Below are positions 10,980 through 21,150 of a DNA stretch of 64,000 bases, in pieces. The notes below the pieces were generated by a model that was not told where the DNA came from, made no database searches, and saw only the letters and a list, made by a program, of their open reading frames with translations. Each line of letters begins with the position of its first letter. The first letter of the stretch is position 1. Source of the stretch: Gnetum montanum (taxonomy: Eukaryota; Streptophyta; Gnetopsida; Gnetales; Gnetaceae); contig MNCI01008852.1 in assembly GCA_015680685.1 (NCBI GenBank), forward strand, positions 1,292,601 to 1,356,600, in the 5' to 3' direction. A program made the position numbers and the translations under genes.

Positions 10980-12330
10980 GGAGTAGGGAATGGATTAGCA
11001 GGGATGATGGTCTCCCCCACAACTGGGTGGAAAGGAGGAGACATGAAAAATGGAGCGTGGACGACTAGTTGATGACAAGGCGGTGGCACTGGTTGTGTGG
11101 AGCTCATGGAAAGGTTTTAATTATTGGCGGTTGACTAACTGTGTTCTGGTGGGATCCCCAGGTTTGTGGATGAGCAAGGCCCTAGATGGGAAGGTTTCGG
11201 AGACAATATAAGATCCCTCCCATAATGTTTGAAACTTTGTCTGTTGGGATACATGTGAGGGGTTCCATTAGAATACCTTGTCTCCACATCTAAATGTGAC
11301 CTTTCGAATCCTAAGATCATGTCGTTTCTTGTTATAGTTCTTGTGGGTTTCATTTAAAAATAGGGCCACTAGTCAGTTCTCATCTAGCATAATTAAATTG
11401 ATTAGTCGTTCACGTTGTGCTAGCGGTAGGTCAAGGCCGAGGTCACTAGTGGTGGATAGTGTCTGGAGCTTTGCTTGGATTGCAAGTGTTGGCAACTTTC
11501 TATACACTAACTTATAGGGAGAGTACCCTATAGGAAGTTTCCAAGTGGAGTGATAGGCCCATAGGGCATCGTTGAGCTTGGTACTCCAATCCCTCCTATA
11601 TTTGCTAATGGTTCAGGTAAGGATCTTGGTGATCTTCCTATTGGTGACTTCAACCTGCCCGTTGGCTTAGGGGTGATAGGGTGTTGTAAATTTATGTGTT
11701 AACCCTAAGTGTTGCATGAATTTTCGAAAAGTGACACTCGTGAAGTGAGTCCCATTGTCAGAAATGAGTGCATGTGGCACTCCAAACCTAGTAACGATTT
11801 GTTGCTGGACAAATCGTGCAGCGGTGTTGGAAGAATAGTCGATGACGATGGCCGCTTTTGCCCACTTTGTATAGTAGTCCACAGCCACGATGATGTATGC
11901 CTTTCCATTTGACAAGGGGGTGATGGATCCCATGAAGTCGATACCCCAGATGTCAAAGGGCTTTAATGGCTGGATCCACTATTGAGGTCCCTCCAACCAT
12001 GCCGTCATCCCACCATCTCTTTGGCATCGTTCACAGGAGTGGGTGAACCATTGTGCATCCGTGAAAAGTGTAGGCCAGTAATACCCTGCAAGCAAGATTT
12101 TAATGGCCGTTCGACATCTAGCATAGTGGCCCCCACAAGGGCCCTCGTTAGTATCTTGGAGGACACACAGTGTATCATCATCAGGGACACACCATCGAAC
12201 CAAGCCATCTACACATACCTTGTAGAGGTGATCATTGATTTCCATGAAACACTTGGCCTTATGGAGAAACTGCTATTTTTGCCGATGGTTCCACTCCTTT
12301 GGTAGCTCCTGAGTTGTAAGGTAGGTGAGG
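10980..12330 (-). pseudogene. int: Integrase of element B
   Basis: Integrase inserts the cDNA into host DNA in the nucleus. The N-terminal zinc-binding part (GGHYARCRTA..YWPTLF.D..WFTHSCERCQR, about 12160-12030) keeps one His and both Cys, while the first His reads Asn. The catalytic triad is present: Asp in GIDFMG (11937-11939), Asp in ISDNGTHF (11757-11759) and Glu in NGQVEV (11649-11651). The D59D35E spacing is normal. An in-frame TAA lies just before NGQ, where a Gln codon is expected (CAA to TAA). The C-terminal part with W.GSYIVSETF (about 11200) ends near 10980 at the spacer. Confidence 0.9.
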
Positions 12331-12815
12331 ATGCGGTTGAACCAAGGGGATTCCTTGGATGCTTGAGGATCAACGGTGCATGTGAAGAGAAGTTCATCTA
12401 GAAACTGGTCAGATAAGGGCTCCTCCTCTTCTGTGTTGTCCCATCATAATTGAGACAAGTGGTCAACAACCACATTCTCGGTCCCCTTTCTATCTACCAT
12501 GGTAAGATCAAACTCCTAAAGAATCACCAGCCACTAGATTATGCGGGGGCTCACCATTGGTTTGTTCATTAGGAACTAGATAGTAACGTGGTTAGTGTGC
12601 ACAAACACCTCGTATCTGAGCACATAGTGTCGGAATTTATCTAATGCGAACACCACCACCATTAATTCCTTCTCGGTGGTGGTATAGTTCAGCTGTGCAC
12701 CCACAATGCTACGACTTGCACAGTGGATATAATATGGACGTTTTGAATCATCACACTGTGTAAGCATGACTTCCAAGGCATAGTTGGAGGCATCCTTCAG
12801 AATGTGAAAAGGTTT
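12331..12815 (-). pseudogene. rh: RNase H of element B
   Basis: RNase H degrades the RNA strand of the RNA/DNA hybrid during reverse transcription. KDASNYAL (Asp at 12792-12794) and the TTTEKELMVVVFALDKFRHY block (12680-12620) show the usual acidic residues. The later HT-D-H motif reads HTNHVTI, so a catalytic Asp is Asn. Stops follow at about 12575 and 12540. A linker with VDHLSQL leads to integrase. Confidence 0.85.
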
Positions 12816-13920
12816 GGACTAATCAGGTGCTCGTAGAACCGGAGCTTCTATGAGTTTTTGTTTCAGTGCATGGAATGCAGACTTGCATTCCTTGGTCCAA
12901 ATGAATGGAGCGTCCTTCTTTGTAAGTTCTACCAATGGCCTGGCCATCTTTGAGAAGTGCTCTATGAAATGCCAGTAGTAACCAGTATGTCCAAGGAATG
13001 ACCACACATCTTTGATAGTACTTGGTTGGTGGGTTATTCCTTGGATGACCCTAATCTTTTTAGGATCTACGCTGATCCTTGTTGATGAGATGCGATGCCC
13101 CAGCACAATGCCCTCTTAGACCATCAAATGGCTCTTTTTCCAATTGAGTCACAGATTGGTGTCTACACACCTCTTTAGAACCTGCTCTAGATGGTCCAAA
13201 TATTGCTCAAATGTGGCCCCATAGGTGGAGAAGTCATCCATGAAGACTTCTACACCATTGCCGATTTGTTGCTGGAAGATGCTTAGGACAAGGCGTTGGA
13301 ACGTTGCAGGCGCATTACACAGACCAAAGGGCATCTTCTTATATGCAAAAGTCCCCCATGGACTCATGAAAGTAGTTTTGGCCTGGTCCTTTGGTGCTAT
13401 TTGGATTTGGTTATAACCACTATAACCATCCAAAAAACTGTAATATCGGTGTCCTACGATGGTGTCCAATACTTGGTTCACAAATGGGAGTGGGAAGTAG
13501 TTCTTGAAGGTCACCATGTTGAGCAACTGAAAATCAATATAGACCCTCCACTTGCTACCTTTCTTGGGTATGATAACGAGTGGGCTAACCCATTTGCTAT
13601 TGACAACAGAATAGATGAATCTTGCCTTAAACAATTATTCGATTTCATCTTTTACGATCTACTTCAATTTGGGATTCAACCGTCTTTGTGGCTGTCGTCA
13701 TGGCTTCATGGAAGGGTCAAGGTAGATCCAGTGTTGGAAGACCCTGGATCAACTCTAGTCAACTCAGGATATGACCATGCGAATGCAGTAACTCATTTTT
13801 TTACCATCACCAGCAACTTCTTTTTATGTTCAAGAGCAAGAGCAGCATTGATAATTACCAGCTTGCCATTTTGCAAAAATGCATATTCCAAGTGAGCCAG
13901 TAAAGACTTTAGTTCCAGGG
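12816..13920 (-). pseudogene. rt: Reverse transcriptase of element B
   Basis: RT copies element RNA into cDNA in particles. The conserved order is clear in the minus frame 13634-13149: KWVSPLVIIPKKGSKWRVYIDF, FPLPFVNQVLD, the YSFLDGYSGYNQI block, the KMPFGLCNAPATFQR block, then VFMDDFSTYG with the catalytic Asp pair at 13230-13244. The FMDDF form rather than YVDD is typical of Athila-like RTs. The part upstream of 13634 (LLAHLEYAFL..) joins the protease tail. The thumb/connection part runs 13106-12819 (LGHRIS..DPKKI..). A shift at about 13140 and stops upstream of 13634 interrupt the frame. Confidence 0.93.
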
Positions 13921-13999
13921 GCTCTTCTTTGAAGCTCTCAGGGATTTGTAGCGTTCCTCAATTATCTTGGTCGTCAACAGTGGAAATCTATTGATGAAT

Positions 14000-14790
14000 A
14001 TCCTCCATCTCATCCATGCTGTTAACATAGGCTTGCACTAGCCCCTCAGACGGTTCCATGCATAATGTGCTACTAGTAGGATCAACTATCAGCCACTGAG
14101 TGCCTTCTTGGTTACTGGCTACTGCGTACAAGCACTGTTGAATAGGTGATTCTTCGGTACACCGACTGCATGCTTGAATGGATATCCGCTTAGCGGACTA
14201 TAACTGCTACATATAATTGCACCCTGAGTCATTGTATGCAATGCATGGAACTATTTTCTTCTTGATCTTCCCAAAAGGATTTTCCTTTGAAATTTCCAGG
14301 GACAGATCTTGGAGTCCTAGTCATGCATGCACCGTGCTTAGCCAGGCTCTTCCCATGATGATTGAGAAGTTCCCCTTATAGTTCTTGACATAGATGACCA
14401 GGAAATCAGCAAGGTAGGACCACCCACAAATGGTGGTCATAATGTCCTCCACCAAAACCAAGGGAACGGTGATGGATTGGTTTGCTAACTCGAGCCGGAT
14501 GTTGCTCTTCTTTAGCAGGGCAGGTTCTAGTTATTGTACATATCATGAGAGATCAAATTGACCCTTGAACCTGAGTCCAGAAGAGCTTTGCATGGCTCGT
14601 TCCCAGCCACCTGAAGATAGATTAGGGGGCTTCTCGGATCTGTGAATTTTTAAGGAAGAGAACCTGCTTTGATTGAGTCGGTCACAGCATGTGTGAGCAT
14701 GACCGTCTGGACATTGGAGTGCGGCGGAGTGGAGGATTGCTCAGGTGGTATGATGTTGGAGGTGTTGGTAGGTTCGGAGGCACTTGCCAT
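14000..14790 (-). pseudogene. pro: Aspartic protease of element B
   Basis: This is the polyprotein-processing protease. The minus strand reads PRSPLIYLQVAGNEPCKALLDSGSRVNLIS near 14640-14550, with an intact D-S-G active site. The flap and downstream strand follow to about 14350, then an acidic tail collinear with A's 3650-4038. Stops are scattered through it. It sits between gag and RT as expected. Confidence 0.8.
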
Positions 14791-14829
14791 AGGTGTAGGT
14801 GAGGATGTGTTCAGATTATTGGGCTAGAA

Positions 14830-16804
14830 AAAAGGACGTTTGCGTGGCTTGGGTTCTGGTTCACTGTGGTGGCATCCCCCATGCTTGTGGTTGCTTCCAC
14901 TGTTGGAAGTATTCATACAATTGCGGGGGCATTCCACTTGGATAATATCCTTGCTGCTGCTGGTGGAATCGCCTAGGGTTGCCTTGTGGATAAGGCAACC
15001 TTCAGGGTGTCTGCCGCTATGCCAATCAAGGGTTCAAGGCATACATCACAGGACAACATCCCTTAGGATGCTCATATTGGCATACGTCACATCCATCGTC
15101 CTCCTCGGTGTTAGAGTCTGCACCCTGCTCTGCTACAACAACTTTTCCCTTACCCTTATGTAGGGCACGTTCAGCTCCCTTATTCCTGCACCGATCACGG
15201 TCACTGCCTTATTCTTTGGACTTTTTTGCAATTTTCAATACACTTTGAAATTTCTCGTTCAAAGAGTCCCACATTTTATCCACCTTTGCCAATATTTCAT
15301 ATGCGAACTTTTGTAACGGCAAAGTCTTCTGATTCACCGCTGCTTCCAGTGGTGACTCATCCTCCTCATCACAAAATCGGTTGAATTCTTCTACACTTTC
15401 CTTTTTCCTAAGTTCTCCTTCTTCCTTGGCCACCTGATCAATGAGTTGTTGCAACTGATGGATCCTTAGCTCCGACAATCATCCCTTGGCATACATGCCC
15501 AGGGTCTTTCGCATTTCAAAATGGAGCCCATCAATAATGTGGTGAAGCTATGCCTGCTGAGAGTAACCATGATCAGGGCACCGATGTAACAATGAGTAAT
15601 ACCTGCTCATGGTGGCATCCAAGGGTTCATGATTTCCTTCTTTCCATGCTTGGATCTGCCATCTCAAATTCGCCACTCTAGAGTACATTTGATATTTATC
15701 ATTGAATATTTCAAGCATCGTACTCCATCTTCTGATCGATTCTGGCTCCAAGGACCAGTACCAACTTTTAGCTTCTTTGATGAGTATGTGAGGGAATAGC
15801 TTCAATCGTTGCCAATCATTATCAATGTTTTGCAGGGTGCAGGTGTCATGGAACACTTGCAGGTGGGTTTGCAGATCACAGTTGTATCCCCCTTCAAATC
15901 TAGGGATGTTGTTCATATCAACATGCTTGATCCGACTATCCTTTATGTGCCTACTTGGAATGTGAATTGCCTCTATAATCTAGAGCATGCTCTGAGTAGC
16001 TAACAACAGCTCATTTGAATCATAGTCCTGTTGGGGACCATGACGTCTGTGATGATTTCGGCTACCCCTTCTTTCATGCTGGTGAGCATCACGTGATTGG
16101 TTGCGTGCTTCCTCATGTTGCCCCTTCTGAACCTGTTTAGCACCGTCTTTTCTCTCCAGCCTTCCCCTGTTATGCTCAGAGCTTGAGCTGGAGGAAGGTG
16201 CAAGAGAGGGGGAGGACGGAGAAGAAGGAGAGGCATCGCCACTACTTTGACAGCGATCTCCCCATCTACCCTGATGATGGCCTCAGTCATCTAGCCCAGC
16301 CTTGCTACGTGACCCTCCATCCTTGTGAGGATCATGGTTACTTGGAGGTTTGTTCTGAATGATTGATTGGATGAATTGCTGCCCCAGGGGAAGTTCGGTT
16401 GAATGGGTATCATGAAATATGGGATCCCCATCGTCTTGCAGCCCTTGCAAGAATAAGGGATTGATGAATTGCTTCCCCTTCTACTATTCATATCTCTTTG
16501 CCTGCTGCTGATCTCTTGTCCATTGAGCCTCCATAGGATGATAGTCCCGGTAGTCATGGTCCTCCATGACATACTCCGCCACCTGGTCCTGGATGCCCAA
16601 TCTACCTAGATTGTGATATAGCATCACAGGAGCTACTCAGTCGGGCAGTAGCACGATGCTACCCTCCATGTCCCGCCATCAAAGATGCTCATCCTAATGT
16701 AGGATGAATGTGAAATCAGGGACATATTCATCGGGATGTTTGTACACCACCTGACATTCTTATGGCACCGATGGTTCAAATACATCTCTCCTGTGAGAAG
16801 ACAT
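14830..16804 (-). pseudogene. gag: gag of element B
   Basis: ATG at 16804 begins MSSHRRDVF. The same QVVY..DEY..FTFILH block as in A and F follows. The capsid core is best preserved at 15916-15548 (MNNIPRFEGGYNCDLQTH, WYWSLEPES, FNDKYQMYS). A Glu/Lys-rich helical part lies at 15478-15209. The nucleic-acid binding part has CDVCQYEHPKGCC near 15115-15070, an unusual knuckle with one or two residues fewer than CX2CX4HX4C. A Gln/Pro/Tyr-rich tail reaches 14830. A handful of stops, mostly at Gln positions, and one shift interrupt it. Confidence 0.9.
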
Positions 16805-16950
16805 GTTAGACATTAGATGGTCCATATAATCGGTGTACCTTATGATTAACTTAAGTTCGCCTAGCGTGCATAAATATTTCTACCCTGGGTCTGTTCCAAT
16901 GACTTAAATGATAATTTCACTAAGGTTAGATGATGCATGTAAGACTAACA

Positions 16951-16969
16951 ATCCCCAGCAACAGTGCCA
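16951..16969 (-). other. Primer binding site of element B (tRNA-Asp type)
   Basis: On the minus strand TGGCACTGTTGCTGGGGAT lies one base inside the 5' LTR. Sixteen of 19 bases fit the complement of tRNA-Asp(GUC), and the three changes are transitions. Confidence 0.75.
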
Positions 16970-16970
16970 A

Positions 16971-17869
16971 TGATAAGCGGCTAGGTATCCCTACGCCCAA
17001 CCATACGAATCACGAGCGTTCACACGCGACTCGGTCAAAATCCACAGATTGTAAGCACTTAACATACACTAGACTTCTAACTAGTGAAACCTTGGGTTAG
17101 AACGGTCGTTGTCATCCTAATCTCACTTGTGAAGTTCTGTTTACATTGGTTAAGTGAGATTAAGGCTAATGATTTTTATATGTTTTTAATTATCTTTTTT
17201 GCAACTAATCATTTTGGAAAATAAGGATAGAATATTAATTAATCTAAAATCATCTTAGTCTAAATCTTAACTATTCCTAACATAAGTATCCAGTCCCATC
17301 TTCCGAGCACGTTCTGAGCATCTCCTAACACTTATGGGTTACTAGATGTTAAGCATCACTGGGCTTACCAAGTGTTTGGGTTATGTTCAAGATGGTTATA
17401 CTTATGGCCTAATGAACTACAAATGAATAATAACGATTGCAATTACAATAACAAAAACATAAGTAATTAACAAGTAACTAATAAAGCATAAAAATATTAA
17501 ACTATTAATTGCATAAAATAACTAAGTCCAAATGCTGCAAGGATTGCTTGAATAGTTCATCTTTATTACCGTCACACTAATGGGCTTAGATACATCAGTG
17601 CTTGAATAAAGAGCTGGTCACTTTTCTTACACCTGCTACGAGCACTTGGAAAGTATTCTATCTCTTGCGGGAACAAACTGCAAGAGCTTCACTACAACTA
17701 CTCAAAAAGATGCCTAAATAAGGTGGAAGGCCCTCTTATTTATAGGCTGGGAAAGGTGGTTGCATAAACGGGGCCACGTCGAAGCATGGAGGCTATGTCA
17801 ATGGGCCCGCGTCGACGTGGCCACGTATATGCGGCCCAGTCGACGCATTGACTAAATGACACTTCATCA
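16971..17869 (-). repeat. 5' LTR of element B
   Basis: 899 bp. On the minus strand it starts TGATGAAGTG at 17869. The palindrome block occupies 17762-17860 and the TATA box 17736-17746 (CCTATAAATAAG on the minus strand). It would drive the genomic RNA of B. Nearly all differences from the other LTR are transitions. Confidence 0.93.
17762..17860 (-). promoter_or_regulatory. U3 palindrome block of element B's 5' LTR
   Basis: Short GC-rich palindromes (GGGCCC, GTCGAC, ACGTGGCCACGT) crowd into about 100 bp between the LTR start and the TATA box. The rest of the LTR aligns with A, F and G, but this block does not. Motifs are shared with the internal block at 9311-9423. Confidence 0.6.
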
Positions 17870-18780
17870 ACGTCATTGCTGATTGTATCATTAGTGTATA
17901 TTTTGGTTGACGCATTATTTTTTTTTGGTAAATTCTTGTGGTTAAGACATTAACTCTTGTTCCAAATGACATTCCTAGAGCCTACAAACTCTTTGAATGT
18001 GGGTTTGTTAGGGCATTAAAGACATGTGCTTGCTTTGGAAAGGACCCACTGGCATTCTTATTTGGTACACTAGTTAAATTATTTCCCTTAACATTTTTGC
18101 AATCCATTCTATTTTGTTTATTTCCATCTTGACATCCATTTCATTGACGTTATAGTTGTGTCTTTTTCTCAATCTTTCTTGTTCTTTATTCTTTCTCCAT
18201 TTTATCACTACCGGAGGTTTGCTCTTAGTCATGGGGGTTCACACCCAATTTTTTTGATTTTCTCTTAACCCCTACACCTTCGGTAGTTACCATGAATATA
18301 TCTCCAGACCCGTATCAGCCATACCACAACTTAGCTAATGGACCTTTCACCAAAGTAAGGTATCCACTGCATTGTGATTCATTTACCCTTGCTAATGTAA
18401 AGACTGTGTTGTGTGTGCAGATGGCAATCATACAACAACAGATTGGATCTAGAGAGAACACTTGTAATGGATCGGGGCTAAACCAACTATGCAAGGAACG
18501 AGATGGATGGTGTGCTTATGGATGGACAACAAAAGGTGCAATCTTGGCTTTGGCAGTAGCAAAACTTCTTTCTCTCTCTCTTTCTTTCTTAGCTGCAAAA
18601 TGAGGCCTAATGTCAAATGTATAAAGTGTTCACTCTTGTTGTCGTGAACACCAATTTTGTCATGTTATGTAATGATGATCCGTTCACATATCGTCCCATT
18701 CACCATTAGTTCCATTCAAGTTAATAATCCCATACCTTCCCAATATTTTGTAAGGAACTTGAGGAAGAGTTTTTATTTAG
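17870..18780 (+). other. 3' internal region of element A with remnant of the extra-ORF locus
   Basis: This continues element A after the B insertion. ACCGGAG|GTTTGC at 18217 and GTGTGCAG|ATG at 18420 bound a 204-nt segment matching the leader intron of B. The short ORF 18421-18603 starts exactly at the acceptor, but its protein does not resemble B's and ends with a hydrophobic Leu/Ser run. The open frame 17938-18132 is not recognised. No palindrome block or TATA like that of B or G is seen upstream. Confidence 0.55.
18421..18603 (+). pseudogene. Short ORF at the extra-ORF position of element A
   Basis: The ATG sits directly after the conserved intron acceptor. The 60-residue product (MAIIQQQIGSRENTC...) shows no link to the B or G protein and ends in a Leu/Ala/Ser-rich stretch of about 18 residues that could be a membrane segment. 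It is probably a relic or a replacement after deletion. Confidence 0.4.
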
Positions 18781-18791
18781 TCATGGGCGTA
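18781..18791 (+). other. Polypurine tract of element A
   Basis: TCATGGGCGTA directly precedes the LTR. It is the same tract as in B, F and G with one substitution. Confidence 0.7.
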
Positions 18792-19630
18792 TGATGGGAC
18801 ATGATATCGCATGGGCCGCGATATCGCATCCTCACTGTGATATCGCGTACGCGATGTATCGTACGCTATATTGCATACGCGATATCGTAGTCCATCGTCA
18901 TTTCTATAAATAAGAAGCGGCTCTCCATTGTTTCTCATCTAGATCTAGACCCTTAGTGAAACTCTAGTAGTTTTACCTCTCCAGAGATAGAATAATTTCC
19001 ATGTGCCCGCAGTAGGAGCTCCAAAGTGAACGGATCTTTATTCGAGCAAATATTGTACTTGAGCACAAGTTTGTGTACAACAATAAAGACGAACTTTTGG
19101 ATAAACCTTGCAGTGCATGGACTAAGCTAAATAGGACTTTAATTATTTTTATTTATTATTCATCATTTAAATGCTTTATTAGTTAATTAAATCTCTGTCA
19201 ACCCTTCTCTCTTAGTTAAGTGCATTCAGTACGACCGCTTCAAGCATGTGCGTTACGCTTGGTAATCCCAGCAACGAATAGCGTTTGGTAATCCCAGAAG
19301 GTTGCATTGGCTCAGGGTGTAAACGGTAAGTGGAAATGGATACTGATGCTAGGCATTAGAACTTAGTTAGTTAAAGTTAGTTAATTAGTCTCTTCACCCT
19401 TTACGTCATTAGCATAGGAGATAAAACATAAAAGATATAAAAATCATATACCTCAAACTTACTTAACCATACAACCGTGACAAATACAAGTAAGTCTGGG
19501 AAGACAACGAACGATTAACCTTAAGTGTTCCATAAGGCGTGTAGGCACTTAGTTTGCGAAGTTTGACTGGATCACATGTGCAATGCTTGTATTTGTATGG
19601 TTGAGTGTAGGGGTACCTCGCTACTCATCA
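18792..19630 (+). repeat. 3' LTR of element A (complete, 839 bp)
   Basis: It starts TGATGGGACATG and ends CTACTCATCA. GATATCGC or its complement GCGATATC occurs at least four times in 18800-18896, upstream of a TATA box at 18903-18912 (TCTATAAATAAG). Its end is identical in position to the end of the partial LTR at 1-520. The length equals that of the LTR of F. Confidence 0.92.
18800..18896 (+). promoter_or_regulatory. U3 GATATCGC block of element A's LTR
   Basis: Four GATATCGC/GCGATATC copies plus GTACGC and ACGCGAT variants make a dense palindromic cluster directly upstream of the TATA box. The same motif appears in the inverted LTR at 20292-20376, so it is characteristic of this subfamily. 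Confidence 0.6.
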
Positions 19631-20380
19631 AACCCCAAGGACTAAGTGCTTATGCACCCTAATGGAACACTTAAGGTTAATCAATTGTTGTCTTCCCAAA
19701 CTTACTTGTATTGTCACAGTTGTATGGTTAAGTAAGTTTGAGGTATGTGATTTTTATGTCTTTTATCTTTTTAATGCCTTATGCTAAGAGGGAAGGGTGA
19801 AGAGACTAAGTGACTAACTATTCGCTAACTAAGTTCTAATCATCCCAACACCAATATCCGTTCCCACTTGCCGTACACACCCTAAACCAGTGCAATGCTG
19901 CTGGGATTACCAAACGCTATTTGTTATTGGGTTACCAAGCGTTGCACACATGCTTGAAGCAGTCATACTGAATGCACTTAACTAGGAGAGTTAAGGGTTG
20001 AGAGATATTTAATTACCTAAGGAAGTATTTAAACATTTAACAATAATTAAGTCCTATTTAGCTTAGTCCATGTACTGCAAGGTTTATTAGAAAGTTCGTC
20101 TTTATTACCGTACACAAATATGTGCTCAGGTACAATTTGCTCGAATAAAGATCCGTTCACTTTGAGACACCTACTGCGGGCACATGGAAATTATTCTATC
20201 TTTGGAATGGTAAAACTACCAAAGTTTAGCTAAGGGTCTAGATCTAGATTTTGAAATAAGGTAAAGTCGCCTCTTATTTATAGAACTGGCGACAGGCTGC
20301 GATATCGCAGGGGCCGACACGATATCGTGGATGCCATATCACGTACATGATATCGCAGTTGATGTGATATCGCAGCTCAT
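19631..20380 (-). repeat. Inverted, truncated LTR of the A subfamily
   Basis: From 19631 the sequence is the reverse complement of A's LTR, beginning about 90 bp inside its end, and it continues through the TATA box (20273-20284 on the minus strand) to the GATATCGC block (20292-20376). It abuts A's LTR at 19630/19631, giving an inverted repeat of about 1.5 kb. The simplest reading is that A inserted into an older LTR of its own family in opposite orientation. Confidence 0.8.
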
Positions 20381-21150
20381 GAATCTCTATGCAAGATTTT
20401 GCTCAACTTAAAGCATCATCGGGGCCATCCCCTATTAAGATAGAGTAAGAGTTAGAAACCAAAGAATCTGAAAAGGGATAGTTAATGAAGGATTTATCCA
20501 ACAAAGTGGTGAAACTAGAAAAATCTTTGGAAAAAGTTAAAATCAAGGAAGAAAAGAAAAATAGGAAACATAAATATTAAGATACTATGTTAACAAAGAA
20601 TGAGGATGATAGTGATTGCTATGCCTAACTTCCTTGATATTGAATCTGATAATGAGCTATCTAGTGTTCGTTATGTAAGAAAATCTTCTGAGAATGAACC
20701 TAGTGACACCTCTTCTCTATCAAGTTTGAAAGAGGATATATCATTAGATGACGAGTGTAATAATGAAGAAAATAGATATAATATGCGATCAAAGAAAATA
20801 TTAACTACTTCTAGACCTCCAAATGTTATTTTTGATCCATCTAGTAAGAGAAAGGTTTTTGAACGAAGTGGAAGAGAAAAAAATAAAAATAAAGAAGATC
20901 AAATAGAGCAAAGTACTCAAAATCAGACTTTTAGTAAATGGATGAAGAAACTAGGATTCTATGGAGATGGATAATATAATTTGATTGAGGATCTTAAACA
21001 TGTTAAGGTGAACATTAGCATTTATCAATTATTATAGATAGGAGATTAGTAGAGAAAATATTTTGAGCTTATTAAAGCTAAAAGGAGAGTTGGAGAGTCA
21101 AAGTTAAGCTATGTATCTAATATTGATAAGATAATAAAAAACAGCATTGA
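20381..21150 (+). pseudogene. gag/protease-junction fragment of another Gypsy element
   Basis: This is an acidic, Ser-rich reading region (longest frame 20600-20974) with NMRSKK and FDPSSKRKVFERSG. Past its stop, and with a stop inside, it is followed by YNLIEDLKHVKVNISIYQLL and KYFELIKAKRRVGESKL. The latter looks like the ISIYDLL..S..HR..L segment that precedes protease in many plant Gypsy polyproteins. The upstream part has a Lys/Glu-rich helical stretch (20460-20575). It has no LTR of its own and ends abruptly near 21150 at element C. The family assignment is tentative. Confidence 0.45.

Larger units (their letters stand above)
5037..17869 (-). mobile_element. Element B: most complete LTR retrotransposon, nested in element A
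   Basis: B is a 12.8-kb element on the minus strand with two 899-bp LTRs that begin TGAT and end ATCA. On the minus strand the order is LTR, tRNA-Asp primer site, gag, protease, RT, RNase H, integrase, a spacer, a promoter-like block, a short intron, a long extra ORF, a purine tract and LTR. The RT motif FMDDF and the ORF after integrase point to an Athila-like relation within the Ogre/Tat/Athila group. In the first 195 aligned LTR bases I count about 13 differences, all transitions. Every gene has stops or shifts, so it is not autonomous now. Confidence 0.92.
1..19630 (+). mobile_element. Element A: pol-less Ty3/Gypsy LTR retrotransposon, interrupted by element B
   Basis: Element A covers 1-5036 and 17870-19630, and element B fills the gap. 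In order it holds a partial 5' LTR, a tRNA-Asp primer site, gag, protease, a T-rich spacer, a short remnant of the 3' accessory ORF region, a polypurine tract and a complete 3' LTR. Protease is followed directly by the T-rich spacer that in element B comes after integrase, so RT, RNase H and integrase are missing. In about 265 aligned LTR bases I count roughly 17 differences, nearly all transitions, so the element is old. By its primer site and relation to B it belongs to the Ogre/Tat/Athila group. Confidence 0.85.

Noticed and set aside
13296-13895. 199-codon open frame on the plus strand
   Set aside because: It is the antisense shadow of B's reverse transcriptase, whose motifs on the minus strand are unmistakable.
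20600-20974. Host gene for an acidic Ser-rich protein
   Set aside because: The sequence after its stop matches the lead-in to retroelement protease, and both ends are cut by other repeats.
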